Source of the DNA: JACTOJ01 sp032335695
GTDB taxonomy: Bacteria; Bacillota; Clostridia; Clostridiales; Clostridiaceae
Direction: 5' to 3'
DNA: 51,666 nt
Assembly (NCBI RefSeq): GCF_032335695.1
Contig: NZ_JACTOJ010000030.1
Location: 1 to 51,666, forward strand
How positions within the stretch are numbered: the stretch's first letter is position 1; each line of letters starts with the position of its first letter. Positions 43,772-51,666 of this stretch are shown piece by piece. Both the position numbers and the translations under genes were made by a program. The notes beneath the pieces were generated by a model. It was given only the letters and a program-made list of their open reading frames with translations, was not told the origin of the DNA and made no database searches.

Positions 43772-44569
43772 ATGGATATTGCGCTGCTGCCTTCAATATC
43801 TACATTCTTTGGGGTGGCTATTGATGAATTATTTGCAATTCCAGAGGAAGTTCAATTTGAGCGAATTGAAAATATGTATTGGCATGAACGCAGAATTCCA
43901 GAGGAAACTTTTAAGCAGTCAATAAGCTTTTTGCAGGCACAGATTGCTAAAGATGCTAAAAACATAAGGGCATATGAAAATTTAGCATATTTGTTTAATC
44001 ATAGAGCTGCCAGTGATCATGCAGAAGCATCTGAATATGCAAAACGCGTTTTGGAGTTAAATCCTGATCATAAGCCAGGATGGATTGCTTTTCAGGAGGC
44101 TAATAATGCAGCCTGTGGGGATGAATGGTATGATAATCATTTTACAGTAATACAATACTGCAAAGAAATCTTAGATAAGTATCCAGAAAATTATAGGGCT
44201 CTATATAGGATTATAGAGAACTTACTAGCAGACAACCGCTTTGATGATGCGGTTCCTTATATAAAAAAGATAGGTGAGGTTGCACCAGAATCGGATCAAA
44301 TGCTTTTTTATTCCGGTGATGTAGCCTATGGACATGGGGATGTGGAAACTGCAAAAGGTCTGTGGAATAAGGCAGTGGAACAATATTCTCACCGTTGGCA
44401 AGCATATTGCAGCAGGGCAGACCGCCTAAAGAAAATTGGATTTGTTCAGGAAGCCATTGCAGATTATGAAAAGTGCATTGCGATGCAGGAAAAGCCTTGT
44501 ATTACCGATGGACTGTATTCCCTAGCTCAGCTGTGGCTTGTTGTTCAACATCGCCATTATTATTATTAA
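43772..44569 (+). pseudogene. Truncated HTH-TPR regulator
   Basis: The frame encodes MDIALLPSISTFFGVAIDEL, which is the end of an XRE-type helix-turn-helix domain, followed by tetratricopeptide helices (AYENLAYLFNHRAASDHAEA; YRALYRIIENLLADNRFDDA; SYRADRL-type repeats). The DNA-binding helices themselves are missing upstream, and the C terminus changes to LWLVVQHRHYYY where antisense sequence joins, so both ends are lost. A GGAAAGGCGATG stretch might still start translation. Probably non-functional. Confidence 0.65.
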
Positions 44570-44860
44570 TTTTGAACTTCCCTTGGTATACACCTAATGG
44601 AATATATGCATCTTTAACCCGAGGTCCATTAAATTCTTGCACAAATAAATACAAATGTTCACCAGATTGCATTACTCTGACTCCATCAAATGCTAATTCA
44701 ACTTCTTGTCCTTTTGTTTCTTTTGGATTTGTTCCTGAAAGTTTATATTTGCCTCCAGTTTCAATTAGTTTAATTCTTCCCCTGGAGTTATTTTTCCTTT
44801 AGTGGTGGAAAGAACCTTAGCATTGGATATAGTAAGATGTAGTTTTTTTCCTAATGTATG
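44530..44860 (-). pseudogene. Frameshifted fragment of an unknown secreted-type protein
   Basis: On the minus strand one frame gives KVLSTTKGKITPGEELN and a stop; one base away it continues RIKLIETGGKYKLSGTNPKE and then QEVEFDGVRVMQSGEHLYLF, VKDAYIPLGVYQGKFKI. The protein is cut off where it meets the HTH-TPR fragment. The beta-rich pattern suggests an extracellular domain. No family recognised. The remaining 44861-44987 holds the promoter of the next gene, with TGTTATAAT at 44900-44908. Confidence 0.45.
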
Positions 44861-44987
44861 GAGCATTAAAACAAGATATATACATTATATTGTTATTCTT
44901 GTTATAATTAGTATACAAATAACTATAATGGAATAAGAAATTGTTGAGAAAAGAAGAGATTATAAAAAATTAAAGGAAGTAAAATTT

Positions 44988-45884
44988 ATGGCATATGAAT
45001 TTAATGAATTTGAATCGGATAAAATTATAGAACATTTTGGTAAGGATTTTTTTGATAAAGTGCAGAGGGATATTAAATTTTATTCAAATAAATGGGAACT
45101 TGAAATATTAGAATTAGTTGATTACTTTTCAGTAAACTGCATTTTTAAATGTATTTCAAAAAAATTTGGCGCTGCTGTTTTAAAAATAAATACACCTTGT
45201 AGAGAAGTTTTTACAGAGTTTAATGCACTAAGGGAATATGACGGCAAAAGGTTTTGCAAGGTTTTTGATTCTGATATTGAGAATGGTATTATTTTAGAAG
45301 AATGTATTAATCCAGGTATGCGTTTGAGAGAGGAGCAATCATTAGAAAAACGTTTAAATGTATTTTCAAATTTATTTAACGGTCTCCATATACAGCCTAA
45401 AAATGCCAGTTTATATCCCACTTATATTGAATGGGTAACTAGAATAACCCAATATATGAGTAATCGAGAAGATTACAAGGAATTATACTTGTATATGAAA
45501 AGGGCAGAAAGCATTTGCTTGCAAATCAGTGAAGTATATAATAAAAAAATGTTATTACACGGTGATCTTCATCACGATAATATTTTGTTGAATAATGATG
45601 GAAAGTATAAAATTATTGACCCTAAGGGAATTGTAGGTGATCCCATATTTGATATTCCAAGATTTATTTTGAATGAGTATGAAGAACACATTTCTGCTGA
45701 AAAGAATTATGAAAAAGTATGCACTATAATTAATTCTTTAGAAACAAGCCTAGGTATTCCCAATAAGATAATTAAGCAATGCTATTTTATTGAAATAGCC
45801 ATGGCCAACTGTTGGGATGTAGAAGATGATGGAAAGCCGGATATTCAGAGTGTTATTATGGCAGAAACTATCATGAACCGTTAA
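44988..45884 (+). CDS. Aminoglycoside phosphotransferase family kinase, APH(6)-like
   Basis: A 298-residue protein-kinase-like fold. The catalytic loop is HGDLHHDN (191-198; Asp193 catalytic, Asn198 metal) and the metal-binding Asp211 lies in IIDPKGIVGDPIFDI, the form typical of streptomycin 6-kinases and hydroxyurea kinases. The N-lobe lysine is in AVLKIN (~65). It may phosphorylate an aminoglycoside or another small alcohol; resistance is not proven. AAAGGAAGT precedes the start. Single gene in a mobile-looking region. Confidence 0.82.
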   Translation: MAYEFNEFESDKIIEHFGKDFFDKVQRDIKFYSNKWELEILELVDYFSVNCIFKCISKKFGAAVLKINTPCREVFTEFNALREYDGKRFCKVFDSDIENGIILEECINPGMRLREEQSLEKRLNVFSNLFNGLHIQPKNASLYPTYIEWVTRITQYMSNREDYKELYLYMKRAESICLQISEVYNKKMLLHGDLHHDNILLNNDGKYKIIDPKGIVGDPIFDIPRFILNEYEEHISAEKNYEKVCTIINSLETSLGIPNKIIKQCYFIEIAMANCWDVEDDGKPDIQSVIMAETIMNR

Positions 45885-46053
45885 TGATAGTTAATAAAGA
45901 ATGAGAATGCTCATTATATATTCATAGTGTTCTTACTTAACAAAGCAACAGCAAAACCAACAATGTATTATGCAGAAAGTTAAATAGGAATAATGCACAC
46001 CTACTTACTATATAAATATTATTGGACATGAAATAAATAAATCAAGGCAATAC

Positions 46054-46575
46054 CTAAAATGTTTGTGGTAGGCTATGAATTATATTACCATTGACATCGT
46101 AAATTGTAACAGAACCTGAATTAACTGGCAAAATAATAGCGAAGGGTTTTGTGCTTTCAATATGAATTGTTTGAATGGAATCACCCTTGTTTATTTCTAT
46201 TTTACTAATTTGTTGTTTGTTCATGGACATATAAGCGCTCTCATTATATCCGTAAATATGAAATTCTCCTATTCCTTCAGCAATTGCCTTTGAGGCTCCA
46301 CCGGCTCTAAAAAAGTAACCCAAGGAAGGAATATGCCCTTTGACATATATGGAAAATGTGTGGCTTTGATGATTTTTATCATAAAAAAGCATAGCTGACA
46401 TTGTTTCTGTAGAAGCCTTTGATACTTGCCAGCCAGCAGAAATCTTTTGTGAATTTCTTGCATCCTTTTCAATATTAGATTTGGCAATTCCAATATTGTT
46501 ATTAAAGAACAATACTAAAATGATTATACCAACTACACAAGCAAGCACACATGCATATTTAATTGCTTTTTTCAT
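46054..46575 (-). CDS. Membrane-anchored hypothetical protein
   Basis: A 173-residue protein with one N-terminal helix (YACVLACVVGIIILVLFF) and an outer domain rich in beta strands (MSAMLFYDKNHQSHTFSIYVKG; IEINKGDSIQTIHIESTKPF; SGSVTIYDVNGNIIHSL). Probably extracytoplasmic. GCGAGGTGATGAA favours the ATG at 46575 over a TTG at 46590. No family recognised. Single gene. Confidence 0.65.
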   Translation of the reverse strand: MKKAIKYACVLACVVGIIILVLFFNNNIGIAKSNIEKDARNSQKISAGWQVSKASTETMSAMLFYDKNHQSHTFSIYVKGHIPSLGYFFRAGGASKAIAEGIGEFHIYGYNESAYMSMNKQQISKIEINKGDSIQTIHIESTKPFAIILPVNSGSVTIYDVNGNIIHSLPQTF

Positions 46576-46770
46576 TTCATCACCTCGCAAATATAAATAA
46601 TAAATTATATCATATAATTTTAAGTATAAATATTATACTATATATTGGTTTAGATTAGCGTAATTGACTTTAACTTCTATAAAACCATTTATCTAGATAA
46701 ATAGAAAGCTAGATAACTAGCTATATAGATCCAGTGAAATCATCTGGTAAAATACTCATATGAGATCTAG

Positions 46771-46953
46771 TGGCCTTTTTGTGTTGAAGTCTCCAATTTC
46801 ATATGGCTTGGAGCAGGAGGAGCATCTTTTGCCATAATGCAGGTAATTGTCACTGAGCTAAGTGAAGAAGCTATAGATACTGTAGTGGCAGTAGTAGCTT
46901 TCTGTGCTAACATAGTTATGAAATTTTTAGTAAAAGATGATAGTACTATCTAG
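46771..46953 (+). pseudogene. Membrane-peptide fragment without start codon
   Basis: An open frame of about 60 codons reads VSNFIWLGAGGASFAIMQVI, then TELSEEAIDTVVAVVAFCAN and ends MKFLVKDDSTI. The two hydrophobic stretches and short charged tail look like a holin- or bacteriocin-like peptide. It has no ATG, GTG or ribosome site at its head, so it is probably a remnant. The rest of 46576-47159 holds AT-rich palindromes (46685-46730) and nothing clear. Confidence 0.35.
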
Positions 46954-47159
46954 AAGCGACAAATAAATGAGATTACTATTACTAAGCCTATGCTCCAATT
47001 TAAATAATATAGCAATTGATAGTTATTATATGGTAAAATAATCAAATATAAGTATAAAAATTATTAAAAGGTAGAATAGAAAATAACCAGATACTGCTGT
47101 AAGAAGATATTCTATATATTTGACTTGGTACAGTTGCTGGATTTAAAGGAAGATTCATT

Positions 47160-47510
47160 ATGTTACGAGATTTTGCGAAACAAGACTTAACTCAACTTAA
47201 TAGAATTATTAGCAAAGGAGATATTATTGATGAAATAGATATACTAGGTGATGTATATGGAAAAGCGAAAAAGTTTTTGTCTAATGGTTATATTGATAAT
47301 GTAATGGTTTCGCCACAATATCAGGGAAAGGGATATGGTAAAAAAACCACACAGTTTGCTATTAATAAAGCATTAAGCAAGGACTTTAAACCTATCTACC
47401 TTTGCTATTTAGATGAAAATGAAAAAGCAGATAGGTTATACAAGTCCCTTGGCTTTCAAACTATGCAAATTGTTCATGTATATAGAAAATACATGGAAGA
47501 ACAGCCTTGA
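47160..47510 (+). CDS. GNAT acetyltransferase, short
   Basis: A 116-residue protein with the acetyl-CoA site VSPQYQGKGYGKKTTQFAI (~50-68) and the C-terminal DRLYKSLGFQ. Only the second half of a normal ~150-170-residue GNAT domain is complete; the region between the first helix and NVMVSP is shortened, so it may be an internally deleted, dead copy. AAAGGAAGA precedes the start. Confidence 0.65.
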   Translation: MLRDFAKQDLTQLNRIISKGDIIDEIDILGDVYGKAKKFLSNGYIDNVMVSPQYQGKGYGKKTTQFAINKALSKDFKPIYLCYLDENEKADRLYKSLGFQTMQIVHVYRKYMEEQP

Positions 47511-47699
47511 TATAGCTACTGGTGAAGAAGCATAGAAAAGCATGAGTGCTGAGGAAGGCTATTAACTTGCGTTAATATTTTTACATTAATTAATTATTTA
47601 TTATTTAGATGGTAGTAGAGGTATATATATTTATTGTTTCAAAATTGTAAAGTATTGAGAGTTTAAGATTAAACTGTGAAGTTAGAAAATTTATATAAT

Positions 47700-47908
47700 G
47701 GGCGGAGGAAGACACGGAAAACCATATTAAAAAAATTCAAAAGTATTTACATAATGGACTTGCTGAAGATATGGATAATCGCATTGAAAGGCTTAGAGAG
47801 TATATTGATAATATTCTATTAAATATGGAAGATGTATTACAAGCAAAATACACAGACAATAAATTCACTATAGTTGATGTAATATCAACAAGCTTAAGAT
47901 ATCATTAA
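47700..47908 (+). pseudogene. C-terminal fragment of a helical protein
   Basis: The frame WAEEDTENHIKKIQKYL, then AEDMDNRIERLREYIDNILL and DNKFTIVDVISTSLRYH, ends at TAA near 47908. The charged, helical composition is protein-like. There is no in-frame start or ribosome site; an ATG at 47698 belongs to another frame and stops after ten codons. Parent family unknown. The rest of 47511-47966 shows nothing. Confidence 0.35.
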
Positions 47909-47966
47909 AAGGTACAATTGAGATAAAGTGTTATTTCGAAAAAAATAATAATTTTTGAGGTGTAAT

Positions 47967-48428
47967 ATGGAGATTAATTTTAGAGAGATAGACAAAACAA
48001 ATTATAATACTTGTGTGTCATTAAAGGTGGGAGAACACCAAATTAACTATGTAGCAAGTAATGTCTATTCATTGGTACAAGCTTCCTATGAAGAAGGATT
48101 ATATCCATTAGGAATATATAATGAGGATGAAATGGTAGGATTTATATTATATGATTATGATGAAGAAATAAATGGATGGTCATTTTCAAGATTTATGATA
48201 GATGTTAAATATCAAAACAAGGGCTTTGGCGCCAAGGCATTAGAAAAATTTCTAGTATTTTTTCACGACAAATTTCCAAACGAAGATTTATATACCAGTG
48301 TAGAAACAGATAATGAAGTAGCTATTAAATTATATGAAAGACATGGCTTTATTAAAAAGAATTCCTTTGAATATAAAATTGGGGACGTCACCTATAAGGA
48401 ATTTAGGATGTTGAAGCAGTCCTGGTAG
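47967..48428 (+). CDS. GNAT acetyltransferase
   Basis: A 153-residue acetyltransferase. ASNVYSLVQASYEEGLYPLG and ILYDYDEEINGWSFSRFMID are strands typical of the spermine/spermidine acetyltransferase (BltD-like) group; the acetyl-CoA site is VKYQNKGFGAKALEKFL (~87-103) and the end has NEVAIKLYERHGF. GAGGTG lies 6 bases before the ATG at 47967; a TTG at 47955 is less likely. Confidence 0.85.
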   Translation: MEINFREIDKTNYNTCVSLKVGEHQINYVASNVYSLVQASYEEGLYPLGIYNEDEMVGFILYDYDEEINGWSFSRFMIDVKYQNKGFGAKALEKFLVFFHDKFPNEDLYTSVETDNEVAIKLYERHGFIKKNSFEYKIGDVTYKEFRMLKQSW

Positions 48429-48483
48429 TAAATTAAAAAAACTCTCTATGGAATTATAAATAGTAATTTATAAAAAAGGAGTT

Positions 48484-48766
48484 ATGATGAAAAACATTTT
48501 GTTTTTATGTGGTTCAAATGGAATAGGAAAAACTACTATCTGCAAAGAAATTGTTGAACAATTACCAAATTCGGCCTATGTTGATTCTGATCCATGCAGG
48601 TTTATGAATCCATTTGTTTTAAATGATGACACTATACCTACAATTGCAAAGAACTTTAAAGGAATCACGAAAAGCTTTTGATGATGTAACTTATCCTAAA
48701 TTAGATATAACTAATTTGTCTGCTTATGAAGCTGCAAAAACAATAATCACTAAAGCAAAATTATAA
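48484..48766 (+). pseudogene. AAA-type small kinase gene with central deletion
   Basis: The 5' part encodes MKNILFLCGSNGIGKTTICK (P-loop GSNGIGKT) to DDTIPTIAKNFK. After a frame change the 3' part encodes RKAFDDVTYPKLDITNLSAY and EAAKTIITKAKL with a stop at 48766. Intact proteins of this build are about 170-180 residues; roughly the central 100 codons are missing. A good GGAG site precedes the ATG, but the product cannot be functional. Confidence 0.7.
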
Positions 48767-48816
48767 GCATTTTTCAATGATAAATCACAATTTATAAATT
48801 TAAGGAGAATAAAAAA

Positions 48817-49150
48817 ATGGATTTTTTACAATTAGCAGAGCAGCGGTTCTCCGTTAGAAGCTTTGCAAGCAAACCAGTTGAACAGGAAAAAATCAATGCC
48901 ATATTGAGGGCAGGTAGCTCCAACAGCCTGTAATCTTCAACCCCAGAAAATATTAGTAATTCAAAGTGATGAGGCTTTGGCAAGGTATAGAAAATGTACA
49001 GTGTGTCATTTTAATGCGCCCCTTGCCATTCTAACTTGTTATGATAAGAAGCTTTGTTGGAAAAGAGAATATGATGGAAAAATAAGTGGTGATATTGATG
49101 CTTCAATTGTCACAACCCATATGCTGGGCATACCAGTATTAAACAGTTGA
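48817..49150 (+). pseudogene. Broken nitroreductase gene
   Basis: MDFLQLAEQRFSVRSFASKP is the typical N terminus of nitroreductase-family FMN enzymes (RxSVRxF). A frameshift near 48910 moves the frame to APTACNLQPQKILVIQSDEA, also typical. It continues CTVCHFNAPLAILTCYDKKL and DIDASIVTTHMLG, then is cut off with a stop near 49150. The C-terminal third is absent. AAGGAGA precedes the start. Confidence 0.75.
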
Positions 49151-49206
49151 TTGATACTGTGTCCTATAATGAATTTCAGTAAATAAATTTTAAGGGGAAG
49201 AAACCT

Positions 49207-49656
49207 ATGGAAATAGTTAAATTTAATTTAAAAGATAAAAATGAATTAATAGAGCTGGATAAGGAATGTTTTGGAGTTAGTAGCTGGGATAAGGAATTAT
49301 GGCAAGAAATTTTTGGAGACTTAGAACATAATATTATTTATCTAGTAAAAGAACATGATGACTTAATTGCCTACTTAAGCATATTCAATTGGGGAAAAGA
49401 AAAAAATTATGTTAAAATAACTAGTATAGGAGCTAAAAGCTGTTTTAGAGGGCAAAAATTAGCTCATAAACTATTTGAAACAATGATAAATGAGATGCAA
49501 AATGAAGGAATGAAAGATTTCAGAGGAGAGACAAGGGTTACAAATTATCCAATGCAAAAAGTATTCAGTGATTTTAATTTCAGAAATGTAGAAACTATAA
49601 AAGGGTATTATGATAATCCTACTGAAGATGCATTTAGATATAAATTAAGTATATAA
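49207..49656 (+). CDS. GNAT acetyltransferase
   Basis: A 149-residue acetyltransferase. Strands IIYLVKEHDDLIAYLSIFNWG and YVKITSIGAKSCFRGQKLAH; the CoA site is SCFRGQKLAHKLFETMI (~79-95, with RGQKLA in place of the common RGxGxG/A). It ends DFNFRNVETIKGYYDNP as RimI-like enzymes do. AAGGGGAAG precedes the start. Substrate unknown. Confidence 0.84.
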   Translation: MEIVKFNLKDKNELIELDKECFGVSSWDKELWQEIFGDLEHNIIYLVKEHDDLIAYLSIFNWGKEKNYVKITSIGAKSCFRGQKLAHKLFETMINEMQNEGMKDFRGETRVTNYPMQKVFSDFNFRNVETIKGYYDNPTEDAFRYKLSI

Positions 49657-49730
49657 ATGAAGCTGGAAGTGGAAGTATAAGATGTTATATGAAAATCTCC
49701 CCACTTGTATTTCAGGTGAGGAGATAAGGA

Positions 49731-50111
49731 TCATAATGTGATATTTCGCTGCTGAAATACTTTTTTGGCTGTAAATACAGCATTTAATACCTTAGGAAAC
49801 CCAGTGTAGGGTATACATTGCAGAAAAGCTTCTATGATTTTTGTAGGAGCTATCCCTGTATTTAAGGCACCATTAATATGAACTTCTAGTTGAGGTTCGC
49901 AGCCTCCAGCAGTTAGTAGACTAACTATAGTAATTATTTCACGTTCCTGTAGGGACAAGATTGGTCTAGAATATATATCACCAAAAGCAAATTCAACAAT
50001 ATATTTACCTAAATCTGGTGATATATCTTCTAAAGATTTAATTACAGCATCACCACCTTTTCCATCTACAGATTTCAAATTTTCCATTCCTTTTATAAAT
50101 CTATTATCCAT
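49731..50111 (-). CDS. Carboxymuconolactone decarboxylase-like protein
   Basis: A 126-residue all-helical protein of the CMD/AhpD superfamily. LSLQEREIITIVSLLTAGGCEPQLEVHINGALN is the family core; it has the single Cys near His pattern (CEPQLEVH) of gamma-CMD, not the AhpD CxxC. It may be a decarboxylase or a peroxidase-like stress protein. AGGAGG supports the ATG at 50111; the frame is open 60 bases further upstream but that part contains the promoter. Divergent from a MerR gene that probably controls it. Confidence 0.82.
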   Translation of the reverse strand: MDNRFIKGMENLKSVDGKGGDAVIKSLEDISPDLGKYIVEFAFGDIYSRPILSLQEREIITIVSLLTAGGCEPQLEVHINGALNTGIAPTKIIEAFLQCIPYTGFPKVLNAVFTAKKVFQQRNITL

Positions 50112-50140
50112 AAAAAACCTCCTGTATAAGTGATATTTAA

Positions 50141-50171
50141 AGAATAAAACTTCAAGTATAGTAGAGGTCAA
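50141..50171 (-). promoter_or_regulatory. MerR-type promoter with 19-bp spacer
   Basis: On the minus strand TTGACC (50166-50171) and TATTCT (50141-50146) are separated by exactly 19 bases, the over-long spacing characteristic of promoters activated by MerR-family proteins. The spacer region carries an imperfect 20-base dyad, ACTTCAAGTATAGTAGAGGT on the plus strand. It reads into the carboxymuconolactone decarboxylase-like gene. Confidence 0.7.
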
Positions 50172-50201
50172 TGAACAAATTGTAAATTGTGAGGTGTAAA
50201 A

Positions 50202-50549
50202 ATGACAATTGGTGAATTTTCTAAATTAACAGGCATAAATTGCTCAGCATTAAGATATTATGAAGAAAAAGGTCTCATAAAGGTTCAGCGAGATTTTGGA
50301 AACAGAAGAATTTATTCTGATAAAGATATTGAATGGGTAAAATTTTTACAACGTCTTAAGAATACAGGTATGACCTTAAAAGAAATGAAGCATTACTCAG
50401 ATTTGAGATATGAAGGAGAGTATACGATTTCCGAGAGACTTGAGATATTACAAAATCATCAGGTTTATGTTATGAAGCAAAGAAAACTTTGGGAAGAGTA
50501 TTCTGAAAATCTAAATTCTAAAATTGAGTGGTATAAAAAGCAACTTTGA
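50202..50549 (+). CDS. MerR-family transcriptional regulator
   Basis: A 115-residue MerR activator. The winged helix is TIGEFSKLTGINCSALRYYEEKGLI (2-26) with the RRIYSDKDIEWVKFLQRL second part; the dimerisation coiled coil follows (~80-115). There is no C-terminal cysteine pair for metals; the form is that of AdhR/NmlR-type regulators of carbonyl or redox stress. GTGAGGTG precedes the start. The divergent CMD-like gene, with a 19-bp-spaced promoter, is the likely target. Confidence 0.88.
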   Translation: MTIGEFSKLTGINCSALRYYEEKGLIKVQRDFGNRRIYSDKDIEWVKFLQRLKNTGMTLKEMKHYSDLRYEGEYTISERLEILQNHQVYVMKQRKLWEEYSENLNSKIEWYKKQL

Positions 50550-50613
50550 TTTAAGTAGGTTATATAACCTTCCCCAAAGCTTGGGCTTCCATTCCCAATT
50601 TAAGAACATAGTA

Positions 50614-51162
50614 TTACTTTACATATGGATTATATTTGTTTTTATAGAATAAGTTGGCTTTATTCATAATGCTCATAATGCAATCATATTTTGCATCTAC
50701 ATATTCTATGGGGCTATAACGAAATTTCAAAGAGGCTTCTATTTTTATTCTTTCATACTCCTTTAATACTTCATTATCAATTCGTAAATAATCTCTAAAC
50801 ATTAATTCATCAGAGATATGAGGGTTTCCTTTTTGATAAATATGTATGTGATGCGTGTGATTGCCAGAATTATCTGGACTTAATTTTACAAAATATCTTC
50901 GACCTTCAATTCCGTTTTCTCCCCTAACGCTATATCCGTAATCCTCCATAACATGATTATATTCATCAATCTGACTTATATCATTTACTACAATCATAAT
51001 ATCTATTATTGGTTTCGCACTCAATCCTTTGATTGATGTAGAACCAAAATGTTGTATGTCAATTATTAAATTACCCAAAATATCTAATAGGATATTTTCC
51101 TCAATTTTATACATTTTCGCCCACATATCATCATAAGGAACAACAACCATTTCTCTTGCCAT
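50614..51162 (-). CDS. GrpB/UPF0157 family protein
   Basis: A 182-residue nucleotidyltransferase-fold protein. IQHFGSTSIKGLSAKPIIDIMIVV is the family signature (Gly-Ser and the Asp-x-x pair of the fold); HTHHIHIYQKG and LMFRDYLR follow in the usual order. Biochemical role unknown. An ATG at 51171 lies only 1-3 bases from GGAG, so I take the ATG at 51162 (MAREMVVV). Single gene. Confidence 0.85.
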   Translation of the reverse strand: MAREMVVVPYDDMWAKMYKIEENILLDILGNLIIDIQHFGSTSIKGLSAKPIIDIMIVVNDISQIDEYNHVMEDYGYSVRGENGIEGRRYFVKLSPDNSGNHTHHIHIYQKGNPHISDELMFRDYLRIDNEVLKEYERIKIEASLKFRYSPIEYVDAKYDCIMSIMNKANLFYKNKYNPYVK

Positions 51163-51272
51163 AGCTATCATCTCCGTTGATTTAATTGTTATTTATCTTC
51201 CCTTAAGTTACAATTATGCATTTGTTAAATTATCAACATTGGTTTAAAATAGATACCAATAATTAAATTTAT

Positions 51273-51512
51273 TTACTCTATTTCCTGCGTACTCAATTGG
51301 TCAACATATTCTTTCGATTCCTTTAAGCCAAGCCCAGTAATCATTCTGTATTTTTTTATCGCTTTAATCTTATTACCTTCTGAAATAAGACTTAGTAATT
51401 CATTTCTTACATCTTTTGTTATAATGTCAGGTACACCGGCTTGTTTAGCAATCTTATCTAAAGTTAATTTCATACGAACAATATCATTTCTTAATTGACT
51501 GATAATGCTCAA
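51273..51512 (-). CDS. Small protein with ribosomal L7/L12 C-terminal-like domain
   Basis: At least 79 residues. The C-terminal KIKAIKKYRMITGLGLKESK and EYVDQL matches the L7/L12 C-terminal fold. The frame is open upstream of the TTG at 51512 for about 20 codons (IWIIIGVFALITLLSIIS), a membrane helix, but no standard start is found there. Family members usually have that helix, so the start codon may be mutated or unusual. Function unknown. Beyond it, to the window end, no gene is visible. Confidence 0.6.
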   Translation of the reverse strand: MSIISQLRNDIVRMKLTLDKIAKQAGVPDIITKDVRNELLSLISEGNKIKAIKKYRMITGLGLKESKEYVDQLSTQEIE

Positions 51513-51666
51513 TAAAGTTATTAGTGCAAATACCCCTATGATTATCCAAATAGTATGTAACCGTCAAAAATTCTCCGTATACAAATTTCTAATAAATTTT
51601 GATAAACTAAATCCAGTAGAAAGCATGTATCATCACCGCTTCGCTATTGGATTTAAGCTAGTTCTT

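Noticed and set aside
44473..44802. Open frame on the plus strand, 109 residues
   Set aside because: It is antisense to the fragment at 44530-44860 and overlaps the HTH-TPR frame. It has no ribosome site and an unprotein-like composition.

Overview
The window is a low-GC, AT-rich Firmicute chromosome segment. Strong AGGAGG-type ribosome binding sites, A/T-ending codons, tight operons and the enzyme set (AraR-controlled arabinose genes, ECF vitamin-type transporter, free GH48 cellulase with a CBM3) point to a saccharolytic, plant-polysaccharide-degrading Clostridium sensu lato. No rRNA, tRNA or CRISPR was seen.

0-20 kb and its extension to 21.5 kb form an L-arabinose/arabinan regulon. araA lies divergent from araR; then follow araD, a transaldolase, a stub of a lost transketolase, galM, a three-gene ABC sugar importer, two LamG-containing GH51 arabinofuranosidases, a cytosolic GH43 and a lipoprotein GH43 arabinanase. 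Four near-perfect AraR boxes (core TGTACGTACA or its half) sit at araA, araR, araD and the importer operon, so arabinan fragments would be cut outside, imported, trimmed, isomerised and fed into the pentose phosphate pathway. No ribulokinase gene is present here. An ArsR-type regulator with a large C-terminal domain and a Cof-type HAD phosphatase lie at the left edge.

21.6-26.8 kb is a second module: nucleoside phosphorylase, ECF S component, EcfT, two EcfA ATPases, a nicotinamidase-like hydrolase and, separately, a BFD-like [2Fe-2S] protein. The gene content suggests uptake and salvage of a nucleoside-type vitamin such as nicotinamide riboside (inference). A 315-bp non-coding element with terminal inverted repeats and a 9-bp target duplication has inserted between the S and T genes.

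27.3-30.1 kb holds a secreted GH48-Ig-CBM3 cellulase. It is bracketed by two nearly identical terminators.

30.2-36.4 kb carries mixed single genes: small membrane proteins, RmlD, an SDR/TIM-barrel epimerase pair, a methyltransferase with a possible leader-peptide attenuator, and a beta carbonic anhydrase.

36.5-51.7 kb is accessory. Small unrelated genes (GNATs, an aminoglycoside phosphotransferase, a flavin reductase, orphan families) are separated by dispersed intergenic repeats. The best of these (38.2, 39.5 and 40.3 kb) combine an upstream terminator with a palindrome carrying an extended -10 promoter. Many truncated or frameshifted genes lie among them (RsmC-type methyltransferase, HTH-TPR regulator, AAA kinase, nitroreductase and others), so the region looks like a zone of continual gain and decay. 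A MerR/carboxymuconolactone decarboxylase-type divergon with a 19-bp promoter spacer, GrpB and an L7/L12-like small protein close the window.
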